Of a stretch of 64,000 bases of DNA, positions 1 through 9,047 are shown in pieces. A program made the position numbers and the translations under genes. The notes beneath the pieces were generated by a model. It was not told where the DNA came from. It did no database searches and worked only from the letters and a program-made list of their open reading frames with translations. This DNA is from Cryobacterium sp. Y11. Lineage in GTDB: Bacteria; Actinomycetota; Actinomycetes; Actinomycetales; Microbacteriaceae. The stretch covers positions 124,001 through 188,000 of the forward strand of contig NZ_PJJO01000059.1 of NCBI RefSeq assembly GCF_002929535.1, read 5' to 3'. Numbering within the stretch: the stretch's first letter is position 1; every line of letters begins with the position of its first letter.

Positions 1-1
1 G

Positions 2-1516
2 ATCTTCGTCACGGTGCTGGCCCTGTCCGCGCTGCTTCCGATGGCCCAGCAGGGCCACTCGGCCGGCGCATCTGGGCATAACGCCGCGATCACGGCGCTT
101 GGCCTGCACCTGGTCTTCGCGGCCATCTGGCTGGGCGGCCTGCTGACCATCATCGTGCTCCGCACCCACCTCGACGGCGAACGCATCCGTCGGGTGATTG
201 GTCGCTATTCTTCACTTGCGCTGGTTTCGTTCATCGTCGTGGCCGCCTCCGGCTATGTCAGCGCCGAACTGCGCATCGGTAGCTGGGACAACCTAGTCAG
301 TCCCTACGGCCTCCTCGTGCTGGTCAAGGTCACAGCCCTCGTCGCCCTCGGCGGTTTCGGCATTCTGCAGCGCCAATTCTTCATCAAGCGGATGCAGCGG
401 AGCGGGCCGGCGCGCGGCCGCTGGTTCTGGTGGCTCGTCGTGACCGAGCTCGGCTTCATGGGTCTGGCCTCTGGGGTGGCCGCAGCGCTCGCCCGCACGG
501 CGACCCCCATCGTTCAGGTGGTCACGACCGAGATTCCGCAATCCACGCCCGCGCAGATTCTCACCGGCGAACTGCTGCCGCCCGAGCTGACCTTCTCGCG
601 CTACTTCACCGAGTGGAACTTTGACCTCGCCTGGATTTTGTTTTGCGCCTTCGGCATCTTCTTCTACCTGGCCGGTGTCTGGCGGCTGCACCGTCGCGGC
701 GACGCCTGGCCGATCTACCGGAGCGTGCTGTGGATCTTCGGCATGATCACCCTGTTCTACATCACCAACGGTGGCGTGAGCGTGTACGAGCAGTACCTGT
801 TCTCCACCCATATGCTCGTGCACATGGTGCTGACCATGCTGGTGCCCCTGATGCTCGTGCCGGGCGCCCCGGTAACGCTGGCCGCCCGTGCCATTGCCAA
901 GCGTCAAGACGGCAGCCGCGGAGCGCGCGAGTGGATCCTCACCGCGGTGCACTCGCGCTTCGCTGGCATCGTCGCCAACCCCATCGTTGCCGCCATATTG
1001 TTCGGTGTGTCACTGTGGATTTTCTACTACACCTCCATCTTCAGCTGGGCGACGACCGACCACATTGGCCATCAGTGGATGATCGTTCACTTTCTACTTA
1101 CCGGCTATCTGTTCGTACAGTCCCTGATCGGCATCGACCCGGTGCCGTTCCGGCTGCCGTACGCATTCCGCCTGCTGCTGCTGCTGGTGACGATGGCGTT
1201 CCACGCGTTCTTTGGCCTCGCCTTGATGAGCGGTACCGGGCTTCTGCTGGCCGACTGGTACGGCGCGATGGGCCGCACCTGGGGCCTCTCTCCCCTCGCC
1301 GACCAGCAGATGGGCGGCGGCGTCGCTTGGGGAATCGGCGAGCTGCCCACCTTCGTGCTGGCCGTCGTCGTGGCGGTGCAATGGAGCCGTGACGACACCA
1401 AGGTGACGAAGAGGCTCGATCGCAAGGCCGACCGCAATGAGGATGCCGAGCTGATCGCGTACAACGCGAACCTGGCCAGGATCACCCAGCACGACGCCGA
1501 GAGCCCGCGAGGCTAA
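2..1516 (+). CDS. CopD / CtaG-type copper and cytochrome oxidase assembly membrane protein (5' partial)
   Basis: The reading frame is open from the window edge, so the N-terminus is missing. The first part (HLVFAAIWLGG and following helices) resembles the CopD copper-resistance membrane domain. The second part, from about residue 200, has the His-rich multi-spanning pattern of the CtaG (caa3-type) oxidase assembly domain, for example STHMLVHMVLTMLVPLML. Actinobacteria commonly fuse these two domains in a protein of about 650 residues, so roughly the last 500 are present here. The likely role is delivery or handling of copper for haem-copper oxidases at the cytoplasmic membrane. The charged C-terminal tail is cytoplasmic-like. 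The stop codon overlaps by 4 nt that of the convergent gene. Confidence 0.85.
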   Translation: MFVTVLALSALLPMAQQGHSAGASGHNAAITALGLHLVFAAIWLGGLLTIIVLRTHLDGERIRRVIGRYSSLALVSFIVVAASGYVSAELRIGSWDNLVSPYGLLVLVKVTALVALGGFGILQRQFFIKRMQRSGPARGRWFWWLVVTELGFMGLASGVAAALARTATPIVQVVTTEIPQSTPAQILTGELLPPELTFSRYFTEWNFDLAWILFCAFGIFFYLAGVWRLHRRGDAWPIYRSVLWIFGMITLFYITNGGVSVYEQYLFSTHMLVHMVLTMLVPLMLVPGAPVTLAARAIAKRQDGSRGAREWILTAVHSRFAGIVANPIVAAILFGVSLWIFYYTSIFSWATTDHIGHQWMIVHFLLTGYLFVQSLIGIDPVPFRLPYAFRLLLLLVTMAFHAFFGLALMSGTGLLLADWYGAMGRTWGLSPLADQQMGGGVAWGIGELPTFVLAVVVAVQWSRDDTKVTKRLDRKADRNEDAELIAYNANLARITQHDAESPRG

Positions 1517-2586
1517 TGCAGCTGGATGGCCAGGGCGCCGCTCGGCTGCACGGTGACACTGAGTCCCATGGTGAACGGCACGTCTTCGTCGCGGGTGTTG
1601 ATATCGCCGTCGAAGAGCGACTGCACCTCCACCACGATGTGGGCTTGGCCGGCCGTCGCCACCATCTCAAATGAACGCTCGCCGGCGGTGAGTTCAACCA
1701 CGGGATAGCCGGTGATCGACCACGCCGGCAGCCCCTCGATGCGGTCATCAATGGTGATTCCCCACGGGCAGCTGGTCGGTTGCAGCACGGTTTGGATGGC
1801 GCACTCATCGAGGAACTTGTTCAGCTCCGACTGCACCTGCGCAATCATCACGTCATTGGGCAGGGCGTCGATCTCGACGGCGGTGAGTCCGGAGGTAGTC
1901 ACTGTGACGCTCGTCTTCTTCGCACTGAGCATGGTGGACGAGTGCTCAAACGTGTAACGGTTCGGGGCGAAGGCGAGATATGCGGCGGATGTCGAGAACG
2001 TGGCTGGAGCATCCGTTACAGCGTGCGCGCGGGTATCAAGCGTGAGGCCGTTGACCGTGAATGTTCGCTCGTGCAACACGGATACCTGCAGCACGGCGAG
2101 CGGGCTGACGGCGAAGCTCCAGGCATCGAACACGCCGCCGAAGGTGCCGGCCCGTTCTACCGTGAGAGCCATGCTCGAGGCTGTACCGTTCAGATCAAAG
2201 TCGAACACGACCGTGTGCGTCGTTCCATCGCCGGTCGGTGTGTCACTCGTGAGCTCGATCCCGCTCAGACCGTCGAGAACGGATGCCCGCAGCAGCGTCT
2301 TTGGCAGTTCTCCCGTCGTCGCCTGCTCCAGGTTTAGCGCAGCCAGCTCGGCCGTGGTCGGCATGACGCCGCCGAGCGCCAGGGCGCCGACGGTGTCGCC
2401 CCTGGCCAAGGCGTCGAGGTACTGCCGGGCAAAGCCGCCGGCGCTATAGACGGTGCTATTGAGGGCACCGATCGTCGCCACGAGCACGGCGGCCAGGAGC
2501 GCAACGACGACGAAAATGGCGATAACGGCCCGGAGCATTCTGCCGCGGCGCCCGCTCGCTCGCTTCGCTTCGGCCGGGATGGTCAT
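1513..2586 (-). CDS. Membrane-anchored protein of unknown function
   Basis: About 357 residues. A short basic N-terminus (AKRASGRRGR) is followed by one hydrophobic helix (AVIAIFVVVALLAAVLVATIG). The rest is a soluble domain rich in Thr, Ser and Val that would lie outside the membrane. The frame could be extended upstream to a longer start. The ATG at 2586 is preferred because TACACT sits exactly 6 nt before it, which suggests a leaderless transcript. No family is recognised with certainty; the repeated beta-rich segments recall secreted DUF4878/NTF2-like proteins, but that is a guess. It is convergent with the CopD/CtaG gene and diverges from the helicase gene. Confidence 0.7.
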   Translation of the reverse strand: MTIPAEAKRASGRRGRMLRAVIAIFVVVALLAAVLVATIGALNSTVYSAGGFARQYLDALARGDTVGALALGGVMPTTAELAALNLEQATTGELPKTLLRASVLDGLSGIELTSDTPTGDGTTHTVVFDFDLNGTASSMALTVERAGTFGGVFDAWSFAVSPLAVLQVSVLHERTFTVNGLTLDTRAHAVTDAPATFSTSAAYLAFAPNRYTFEHSSTMLSAKKTSVTVTTSGLTAVEIDALPNDVMIAQVQSELNKFLDECAIQTVLQPTSCPWGITIDDRIEGLPAWSITGYPVVELTAGERSFEMVATAGQAHIVVEVQSLFDGDINTRDEDVPFTMGLSVTVQPSGALAIQLH

Positions 2587-2592
2587 TTCAAT

Positions 2593-2598
2593 AGTGTA
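2593..2598 (-). promoter_or_regulatory. Leaderless -10 element TACACT
   Basis: On the minus strand TACACT is followed by 6 nt and then the ATG at 2586, with no purine-rich ribosome binding site. Transcription would start at or next to the A of the start codon. No good -35 hexamer is visible. Confidence 0.5.
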
Positions 2599-2708
2599 CG
2601 GGGGTGGGTTGAGGAGGGCGCCAATGCCCTCGTCTCGCGCTCGGGCAGTTACAGTGGAATGTCCCCGTTGAGCCCTGTGCAGCATTCGCCTGCCAAAGAA
2701 AGTATGCC

Positions 2709-4064
2709 GTGTCCGAGATTCCGCTCAGCCGTGAACAGGCCTTGGTCTTCGCGGCAATCGAGGGCACCAAGCAGAACGTGTTCGTCACCGGTCGGGCCGG
2801 AACGGGTAAATCCACACTGCTGAACCACTTGTCGTGGAACACCAGCAAACAGATCGTGATCGCGGCACCCACCGGCGTTGCGGCCCTCAACGTCGGTGGC
2901 CAGACCATTCATTCGCTCTTTCGCCTGCCGATCGGGGTCATCGCCGACAGCCCGATCGACCAGAACGACCAGGTTCGCAAGCTCCTCAACACCATCGACA
3001 CCCTCGTCATCGACGAGGTCTCTATGGTTAACGCCGACCTGATGGACGCGATCGATCGCAGTCTGCGCCAGGCTAGGCAGAAGCCGTTCGACGTGTTCGG
3101 CGGGGTGCAGATCGTACTGTTCGGCGACCCGTACCAGCTCGCCCCTGTACCGGGTGGCCCCGATGAGCGCGCCTACTTCGCCGATCATTACCGGTCCATG
3201 TGGTTCTTCGATGCCAAGGTCTGGCGTGACGCCGAGCTGCGCATCTTCGAGCTCACCGAAATTCACCGCCAGCGCGACAATGACTTCAAGCTCATGCTCA
3301 ACGCCGTGCGCCACGGGCAGGTCACCGCCGAAATCGGTGGTGCGCTGAACGGTGCGGGGGCTCGAACTCCGCCGAGTGAAGGCGTGATCACCCTCGCGAC
3401 GCGCAATGACGCTGTCAACCGCATCAACGCATCCGCATTAAAGAAGCTGTCGGGCAAATCGCTCACCGCGAAGGCCGACATCACCGGAGATTTCGGCGGC
3501 AAGCAATTTCCAGCCGACGAGGTACTCGAGCTCAAGGTGGGAGCGCAGGTGATGTTTTTGCGCAACGATTCCCCGCTCGATGGTGGACCGCGCTGGGTGA
3601 ACGGCAGCATCGGCACGGTAACCAAGGTCACCTCGACGGTGTTCGTGAACATCGACGGTGATGTGCATGAGGTTGAGCCGACGGTGTGGGAGAAGTACAA
3701 GTACACCTACAACGCCGCGACCAAGAAGCTGAGCCGGGATGTCGTGGCGGAATTCACGCAGTTTCCGCTGCGGCTGGCGTGGGCGGTCACCATTCACAAG
3801 TCACAGGGTGCCACCTACGAGCGGGCCATCGTCGACCTCGGTGCACGGGTATTCAGCCCCGGCCAGACCTACGTGGCGCTGAGCCGGCTGACCAGCCTGG
3901 ACGGGCTGTACCTGACCCGCCCGCTGCGGCCGAGTGACATCATCGTCGACGAGAACGTCAAACGGTTCATGAACATTGAGATCGTTCCGCCGGTGGCTGA
4001 CCTGGCCGGGCTTGACACGTCGGGCCACGAGTCAACCGGCCCCGCAACCGGGCTGCCCGCCTGA
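2709..4064 (+). CDS. Pif1/RecD-like superfamily 1B helicase
   Basis: A 451-residue AAA-type ATPase. Walker A is GRAGTGKST at about residues 28-36, the DEVSM Walker B is near residue 102, PTGVAALNVGG is motif Ia, and LFGDPYQLAPV is motif III. The C-terminal UvrD_C_2-type segment ends with TIHKSQGATYERAIVDLG and YVALSRLTSLDGLYL, typical of Pif1/RecD2 helicases. It should act as an ATP-driven 5'-3' DNA helicase in repair or replication-fork processing. The start is GTG 2709, with an AAGAAAG stretch just upstream. The extra C-terminal tail of about 30 residues is low complexity. The gene stands alone, so no operon partner narrows its role. Confidence 0.88.
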   Translation: MSEIPLSREQALVFAAIEGTKQNVFVTGRAGTGKSTLLNHLSWNTSKQIVIAAPTGVAALNVGGQTIHSLFRLPIGVIADSPIDQNDQVRKLLNTIDTLVIDEVSMVNADLMDAIDRSLRQARQKPFDVFGGVQIVLFGDPYQLAPVPGGPDERAYFADHYRSMWFFDAKVWRDAELRIFELTEIHRQRDNDFKLMLNAVRHGQVTAEIGGALNGAGARTPPSEGVITLATRNDAVNRINASALKKLSGKSLTAKADITGDFGGKQFPADEVLELKVGAQVMFLRNDSPLDGGPRWVNGSIGTVTKVTSTVFVNIDGDVHEVEPTVWEKYKYTYNAATKKLSRDVVAEFTQFPLRLAWAVTIHKSQGATYERAIVDLGARVFSPGQTYVALSRLTSLDGLYLTRPLRPSDIIVDENVKRFMNIEIVPPVADLAGLDTSGHESTGPATGLPA

Positions 4065-4102
4065 CCCGTGGTGTCGTGTGTTTTTGAGCTCCGCGAGGGA
4101 CT

Positions 4103-4696
4103 CTAGTGTGCGTCGTGGCCGCCCGAGTTGGGGACGGTCGGTTCGGTCACTTTGTGCGAGCCGTGGGGCACGGCATGGGAGCCGACCTCCGTGGCGGCGA
4201 GGGCCGGGGTGGTGAGCGCCGAGATGAGAAAGCCTCCGACAATGAGGCCGGTGAGAAAACGCCAGCCGCTGGGTGTGGCAGCGCCGACTGCGGAAGTGCC
4301 GACTACGGAAGTGCCAAGGGTCGCGGGTGTGGGAAGCCCGGGCGGTGAGTGGCGCAGTGCGATGGCCACAGTGGCGGCCAAGAATATGTTGAACAGTGAA
4401 GCCACGGCCATCGGGTAGAGCAACAGACCGGTTTGGCTGCTGGTCACCCCGAGACCGCTGCCGAGGACGACGGTGGTACCCCACATGAAGACCGGGATGA
4501 GCGCCGCTCCGACGATGACCCGGGGCACGAGCACCCGGCCAGCGGCGAGGGTGGCGATTCCCCAACCGAGTTCGGCAACGCCGAACCCGAGCAGGAGAAC
4601 CGACAAGGTAAGCGGAGCGGTCACACCCACGGCCAAATGGATCAGGGCGGCGCCGAGAGCAGCGAAACCGAGCCAGGTGCGAACGACCGGGGACAT
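4103..4696 (-). CDS. Small multi-spanning membrane protein with His-rich C-terminus
   Basis: 197 residues from the ATG at 4696, chosen because AGGAG lies 6 nt upstream. The longer frame lacks such a site. Four or five hydrophobic segments (WLGFAALGAALIHLAVGV, LTLSVLLLGFGVAELGW and others) are followed by a second short hydrophobic stretch. The tail contains six His in its last 25 residues (GSHAVPHGSHK, GGHDAH), which could bind metal. No family is recognised. It lies just downstream of the DUF4383-like gene on the same strand and may be cotranscribed with it. Confidence 0.7.
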   Translation of the reverse strand: MSPVVRTWLGFAALGAALIHLAVGVTAPLTLSVLLLGFGVAELGWGIATLAAGRVLVPRVIVGAALIPVFMWGTTVVLGSGLGVTSSQTGLLLYPMAVASLFNIFLAATVAIALRHSPPGLPTPATLGTSVVGTSAVGAATPSGWRFLTGLIVGGFLISALTTPALAATEVGSHAVPHGSHKVTEPTVPNSGGHDAH

Positions 4697-4751
4697 GATG
4701 CTCCTGCTATCTTGATGCGCGAAGGGATGGAGGGCGGTGCGTTGTGGTGGG

Positions 4752-5162
4752 TTAGACGCTGGTCGTACTGCGAACCGTTTTATCAGCGGTGAGACCGACA
4801 CCGAGGAGCACGATCGCACTGGCGAGGTGCAGGAAGTGGTCGGCGGTGTTGAGCGCCAGGATGTTCAGCGAGGTGCTCGCAATGAAGAATCCGACGATGC
4901 CGAGGAGCAGATAGACGGCACCAATCGTGGTGTTGGTGGCCTTGGCCGCCATGACGTTGGAGAGGCCGGCGATGAGCAGCGCGGCGCCGATCAAGAGGTG
5001 CGCGATGTTGTGTAGCGGGTTGACCTCAAAGATGCCGAGGAGCAATCCGCCCTCGGTGGCAATAAAGCCGACACTGCCGGTGACGGCAAAGCCGAGTAGG
5101 CCGACGAGAACGTAGACCGCGCCGAAGACGGTGGCGATTAGGCGATTGGGTGATGTGCGCAT
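4752..5162 (-). CDS. DUF4383-like membrane protein
   Basis: 136 residues with four predicted membrane helices. The pattern GAVYVLVGLLGFAV, NPLHNIAHLLIGAALL and HFLHLASAIVLLGVGL matches the actinobacterial DUF4383 family, whose function is unknown. A strong AGGAGG ribosome binding site lies upstream of ATG 5162. The two LHNIAHL/HFLHLA motifs place His residues at the membrane faces, a family trait. It is in tandem with the His-tailed membrane protein and the GlsB-like gene, which suggests a small envelope or stress cluster (inference). Confidence 0.8.
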   Translation of the reverse strand: MRTSPNRLIATVFGAVYVLVGLLGFAVTGSVGFIATEGGLLLGIFEVNPLHNIAHLLIGAALLIAGLSNVMAAKATNTTIGAVYLLLGIVGFFIASTSLNILALNTADHFLHLASAIVLLGVGLTADKTVRSTTSV

Positions 5163-5298
5163 TTCAGGTGCCTCCTATGTGATTCACGGCTAAGCGTGGT
5201 TGCTATGTGTTCGGAGCTCCATCTGCTTCGGATTGGTACTAATTGTGGCCCTGATCTCCCCGTTTGGGGGAAGCGGACATGGTGAGATAAAGAAAACA

Positions 5299-5329
5299 GC
5301 GCGTCACCCAAAAAAATTGGGTGACGCGC
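5299..5329 (-). terminator. Rho-independent terminator of the GlsB-like gene
   Basis: Perfect 13-bp stem (GCGCGTCACCCAA paired with its complement) around a 5-nt loop. Read on the minus strand it is followed by TGTTTTCTTTATC. It lies 26 nt after the stop of the GlsB-like gene. Confidence 0.85.
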
Positions 5330-5354
5330 GGGCCGCGACTCGTGTTGAGACGGA

Positions 5355-5618
5355 TCAGGCCTTGCGGCGGTTCGTGATCGCGCCGTAGATGAGCAGCACA
5401 ATCAGCGAACCAACGATGGCCAGGGCCCACGTGGTCAGTGAGAAGAATTCGCCGAGGTTGACATTGAACAGCAGCCCGCCGAGCCACCCGCCGAGGAAGG
5501 CGCCGATGACTCCAAGCAGCAGGGTGATAAACCAACCACCACCCTGGCGGCCGGGGAGGATCGCCTTCGCGATGGCACCGGCGATAAGACCGAGCAGGAG
5601 GAATCCGAAGAAACTCAT
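5355..5618 (-). CDS. GlsB/YeaQ/YmgE family stress-response membrane protein
   Basis: 87 residues, the usual length for the transglycosylase-associated (YmgE) family. It shows the three-helix glycine-rich pattern LLLGLIAGAIAKAILPGR, then LLLGVIGAFLGGWLGG and a final helix ending NRRKA. The family is linked to general stress and acid resistance, but its biochemical role is not known. GAAAGG lies 7 nt before the ATG. A strong terminator follows. Confidence 0.85.
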   Translation of the reverse strand: MSFFGFLLLGLIAGAIAKAILPGRQGGGWFITLLLGVIGAFLGGWLGGLLFNVNLGEFFSLTTWALAIVGSLIVLLIYGAITNRRKA

Positions 5619-5733
5619 GAGATTACCTTTCCGTTTGTTGAGGTGCGGTCTGCACGCATGCCGTGCGAGTGAATTTACCCGCGGGCATCCGGGGCGTCAA
5701 TGGCGTTGGCAGGCAGTCGCAATCAGCGGATGT

Positions 5734-6009
5734 TTAGTCCAGCCAGTAGTTGTCATCCAGGTACTGGGTGCTGGTTACCGTCGTGTCGTCGCCCAGATCG
5801 GGGAGGTCGATCGCGTTGATCGTTTCGATCTTGACCGTGGAGTGCGCGGTGATCAGCATTGAGACGTGCGACCGCATAGAACTGACCACGTCGACAAAGC
5901 CGCCCCCACTGTGCACGGCGGCGGAGAGCGCCGTCTTCAGGTCGGCAATGTTGTACTCCGTAGACAGGTAAAACCAGTCGTCATTGATCGTCAACCTGTA
6001 GCTCTGCAT
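5734..6009 (-). CDS. Small conserved-looking hypothetical protein
   Basis: About 91 residues from the ATG at 6009 (MQSYRLTINDDWFYL). The frame stays open to 6123 with an in-frame ATG at 6021, and no start has a clear ribosome binding site, so the N-terminus is uncertain. The sequence is acidic, with no membrane helix or signal peptide and an aromatic C-terminus (YLDDNYWLD). The balanced composition and the segment AVHSGGGFVDVVSS look like a real soluble alpha/beta protein. I do not recognise the family. Confidence 0.55.
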   Translation of the reverse strand: MQSYRLTINDDWFYLSTEYNIADLKTALSAAVHSGGGFVDVVSSMRSHVSMLITAHSTVKIETINAIDLPDLGDDTTVTSTQYLDDNYWLD

Positions 6010-6123
6010 TGCATGGTCCATTTCATTGAGACAAGGGCGTAATCGCGCCGCCGGGTAGAGACTGCGGGTGGCTGTGATGCCATCGAACGAGTGCGCGTCG
6101 CTGGACCGGAGCGCGACATTCAA

Positions 6124-6276
6124 TATACGGGATTTATCTCAAACAGTAAACTATTTAAAAATAAAGAAACTTACAAATTGATCTAGCCGCTACACTGACA
6201 AAACAGGATGCCCTAACGGGCGATTGTGCGCGCCTGAAGTTGGGCGAAACGGACAGGCCAGAGGTCAGGAGAACGA
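6124..6276. other. AT-rich divergent intergenic region
   Basis: The first 60 bases are strikingly AT-rich for this genome (CTATTTAAAAATAAAGAAAC inside it). The region separates the divergent hypothetical and MarR genes and presumably holds both promoters. TACACT at 6191-6196 is a candidate -10 for the MarR gene. No clean operator palindrome is seen. Confidence 0.4.
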
Positions 6277-6744
6277 ATGTACGGTCGGGACAGTTCCGGA
6301 CGCACCCCAGACGCCTTGTCGGCATCCGCTTTAGCTTTTCTGCGCGCCCTGGATCGCAATCGAAACCGGGTCGCGACCGAGAGCGGCCTGACTGGTAGTG
6401 AGCTGCGGGCCGTGGCTCGGGTGGCCGAAGCGGGAAGTATCACCCCGAAATTGCTCGCGCTATCGATGGAAATGACCACCGGGGCCGTCACTGCCATCTC
6501 GAATCGCCTCGTGGCCTTGCAGCTGCTAACGCGCGAGGCTCACCCGCACGATCGGCGCAGCCTGCTGTTGACTTTGACGCCCACCGCAGTGCAGCTCACG
6601 CAGAGAATTTACGACGACTTTGAGGCGCTCATGGCCCACTCCATGCGCGATGTGAGTCCGGCGGATCAGGCGCGGCTGGGCGCCATGCTGGCCGCAATAG
6701 CGCAGACCGTGGATGCGGACGCCGATCTGAGCCTGGTCGTTTAG
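6277..6744 (+). CDS. MarR-family transcriptional regulator
   Basis: 155 residues. Winged-helix pattern: LTGSELRAVARVAEAGSIT, then LALSMEMTTGAVTAISNRL as the recognition helix region, and LLTREAHPHDRRSLLLTLT as the wing. The wing carries the DxRS signature of MarR proteins. A CAGGAG site lies 6 nt before the ATG. The target is unknown; no obvious palindrome sits in the AT-rich promoter region, and the next gene downstream is on the opposite strand. Confidence 0.85.
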   Translation: MYGRDSSGRTPDALSASALAFLRALDRNRNRVATESGLTGSELRAVARVAEAGSITPKLLALSMEMTTGAVTAISNRLVALQLLTREAHPHDRRSLLLTLTPTAVQLTQRIYDDFEALMAHSMRDVSPADQARLGAMLAAIAQTVDADADLSLVV

Positions 6745-6751
6745 GCCACAG

Positions 6752-7633
6752 TCACGAGTGGCGGATAGCGTGCCCCTGCAGGATGGCGCGGTAGCCCTCC
6801 CGATAGGTCGGGTACGTGAAAGTGAAGCCGGTAGTCCGCAGTAGCTGGTTGCTCAGGAGCTTGTCGCCACCGCGCTGGCTTTCCCGGGTGGCTGATTCTC
6901 GGGCCGGCTTCTCCTTCAGGGTCGGTACTGCCAGGGTCGGTGCTGGCAGGCCGAGCTCGGCGGCCAGAAAGGTCAGCACCTCATTGCCGGTCGCCGGGGC
7001 GTTGTCCACGCCGAGATAGAGTGTCGCCGGCTGCTCGGAGCGCAGCAGCAGGTGCACGATCGCGGCGGCTGCGTCGTCCCGATGGATGCGGTTGGTGTGA
7101 CGGGACTGGGCGGAGAGCTCGGCACCGGCTCGTACCTGCCTGATCAGGCGTTCACGGCCGGGGCCGTAGACGCCGGCCAGACGCAGAACGGTGGCGGCAG
7201 GGAGGCGCGAGTGGAGCATCCGTTCGGCATCGAGCACGATTGAATCGGTGCCTGGCCGAGGATTTGCCGGGGTGTGCTCGTCGACCCGGCTGCCATCGTT
7301 GACGTCGTAGACGGCCGTCGACGACACCAGCAGCACGCGGCGCGGCGTGACCTGAGCCTCATCGAGGGCGTCGAGCAGGTTGCGCAGGCCGTCGAGGTAG
7401 GCGGCGCGATACGCCGCGACCGTTGGGCTGTCGGCCGAAATGGCCACGACCACGAACTCGGTGTCCGGCGGAATGACCGGTTTCGTGAGGCTCAAATCGA
7501 TCGATTGGCCGGTGATTTCTGCGGGGAGCACACTGGCGTTTCGGCGCAGGCCGACCACTCGGTGGCCCAGCCGGGCGAATCGCAGGCCAACCTCGGTGCC
7601 GAGGTCGCCGCATCCGGCAATTAGTACGGTCAT
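6752..7633 (-). CDS. NAD-dependent epimerase/dehydratase-like (YeeZ-type) oxidoreductase
   Basis: 293 residues from ATG 7633, which has AGAGGAG upstream. The N-terminal Rossmann motif is GCGDLG (about residues 6-11). LLVSSTAVYD and GVYGPGRERLI correspond to the catalytic-strand and substrate-side motifs of atypical extended SDRs. In YeeZ-type proteins the usual YxxxK is poorly conserved, and here the Ser/Tyr region is SSTAVYDVNDG with no obvious Lys partner. The substrate is unknown, with a nucleotide-sugar-like compound being the family expectation. The C-terminus HTNRIHRDDAAAAIVHLL is the conserved tail motif. Confidence 0.8.
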   Translation of the reverse strand: MTVLIAGCGDLGTEVGLRFARLGHRVVGLRRNASVLPAEITGQSIDLSLTKPVIPPDTEFVVVAISADSPTVAAYRAAYLDGLRNLLDALDEAQVTPRRVLLVSSTAVYDVNDGSRVDEHTPANPRPGTDSIVLDAERMLHSRLPAATVLRLAGVYGPGRERLIRQVRAGAELSAQSRHTNRIHRDDAAAAIVHLLLRSEQPATLYLGVDNAPATGNEVLTFLAAELGLPAPTLAVPTLKEKPARESATRESQRGGDKLLSNQLLRTTGFTFTYPTYREGYRAILQGHAIRHS

Positions 7634-7760
7634 CTGTCTCCTCTGCTGGCGCGGGCGTCTGTCGGACCCAAACCTCAATCTAGCTTCACGTTTGCCTTTG
7701 AGGTGACGCGTGTGCTGTGAACGTCAATTTTGAGATCGACGCGCGGAAAAATGTGGCCGG

Positions 7761-7766
7761 TACCAT
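7761..7766 (+). promoter_or_regulatory. Leaderless -10 element TACCAT
   Basis: TACCAT ends 6 nt before the ATG of the DinB-like gene at 7773. There is no Shine-Dalgarno sequence between them. Confidence 0.45.
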
Positions 7767-7772
7767 GAAGCC

Positions 7773-8294
7773 ATGGCTATTGTTCCTGACACGTCTGACT
7801 GGACCTGGGTGCTCGAACGCCCCTGCCCCGACTGTGGATTTCGGGCGAGCGAGGTGGCCTTCGACGACCTGCCCCGCTTGATTCGCGAAAACGCCGCAGC
7901 CTGGAGCGCGGTGCTGGCGCGAGCGGATGTCGCGGTGCGCCCGAACGACCACACCTGGTCGCCCCTGGAATACGCGGCCCACGTGCGCGATGTTTGTCGT
8001 TTGTTCGATGAACGACTGCGCCTGGTGCTCACCGAGGAGAACCCGATGCTGGCGAACTGGGATCAGGACGCCACGGCTATTGCCAAGCGGTACGAGCTAC
8101 AGGTGCCGGAAACGGTGGGCCGCGAGCTGGCTGCGGCTGCGGCATCCGTTTCTACGAGCTTTGCCGTTGTGCCAGCGGATGCCCGGCAGCGCACCGCGCG
8201 CCGCAGCGACGGTCCATCGTTTACCGCGGCGACGCTCGGGGCCTACTTTCTGCATGACATCGTGCATCACCGCCACGACGTGGGCGCCAACTAG
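7773..8294 (+). CDS. DinB-fold (DinB_2-like) protein
   Basis: 173 residues with the four-helix-bundle pattern of DinB/YfiT proteins. PNDHTWSPLEYAAHVRDVC carries the first metal-ligand His (about residue 70), and HDIVHHRHDV near the C-terminus supplies the other two of the usual His triad. In actinobacteria many such proteins are thiol (mycothiol)-dependent transferases or isomerases, but the substrate cannot be read from sequence. The N-terminal CPDCGF motif (residues 18-23) may bind zinc or be redox active and is seen in some relatives. Transcription is probably leaderless. Confidence 0.78.
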   Translation: MAIVPDTSDWTWVLERPCPDCGFRASEVAFDDLPRLIRENAAAWSAVLARADVAVRPNDHTWSPLEYAAHVRDVCRLFDERLRLVLTEENPMLANWDQDATAIAKRYELQVPETVGRELAAAAASVSTSFAVVPADARQRTARRSDGPSFTAATLGAYFLHDIVHHRHDVGAN

Positions 8295-8368
8295 CTGCGT
8301 CGTCGTCTCTTGACAGCACGATCGTGAGTGGCAGCATGTTGGCACAAGCCACATGACAGGAGGCCGAC

Positions 8369-9007
8369 ATGTCCGGGCGAATTCACATCGACCTGTTCAC
8401 CACGCTCGACGGAGTTTCCCAGGCACCCGGTGGCCCCGACGAAGACAGCGACGGCGGATTCGCCTTCGGCGGCTGGCAGGCACCTCTGATGGACGAAACC
8501 GATGGTTCTCAGGTGGGCGAGGGGATACAGACCATGGATGCCCTGCTTCTGGGGCGGCGAACGTATGACATCTTCGCGGGATATTGGCCGCAGCACCTGG
8601 ATGGCCCGGACGCTGACATTGCGCACAAGTTCGACGCGATTCCCAAGTACGTCGCATCGCGGGGTGCACCACAACTTGACTGGCGCGACTCGCACCTGCT
8701 CGGCAGTGATCTGGTATCGGAGCTGGCCGCACTTCGCGACCGGCACCACGAGATCCATGTGATCGGCAGCATCGACTTCGCTCGTACCCTCGTCGCTCAC
8801 GGCTTGTTCGACCAGTTGAACCTGTGGGTATACCCGATCGTGGTCGGTGCCGGCAAGCGCCTGTTCCCCGCCGACGGCCCGCCTGCGTCGCTGGAGCTGA
8901 TCGCTGCCGAGCGCGCGTCACAGAAGGGCGCAGTTCTGCTGCGGTACGGCTGGAAGGGCTCGGTGCCGGTGACGGACGACATGGGCTCAGCGGAGCGTGC
9001 CAACTGA
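8369..9007 (+). CDS. RibD C-terminal / dihydrofolate reductase-like protein
   Basis: 212 residues of the RibD_C family. It shows the N-terminal strand IHIDLFTTLDGVSQAPGG, the MDALLLGRRTYDIFAGYWP nucleotide-binding segment, and the C-terminal DQLNLWVYPIVVGAGKRLF motif. These proteins are NADPH-binding reductases related to the riboflavin enzyme. The standalone form here lacks the deaminase domain and sits outside any riboflavin operon, so its substrate is unknown. AGGAGG precedes the ATG by 6 nt. Confidence 0.85.
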   Translation: MSGRIHIDLFTTLDGVSQAPGGPDEDSDGGFAFGGWQAPLMDETDGSQVGEGIQTMDALLLGRRTYDIFAGYWPQHLDGPDADIAHKFDAIPKYVASRGAPQLDWRDSHLLGSDLVSELAALRDRHHEIHVIGSIDFARTLVAHGLFDQLNLWVYPIVVGAGKRLFPADGPPASLELIAAERASQKGAVLLRYGWKGSVPVTDDMGSAERAN

Positions 9008-9047
9008 TACCAGCCGTCTGATCTGGCGACGCGACTGCTCTGTAGGG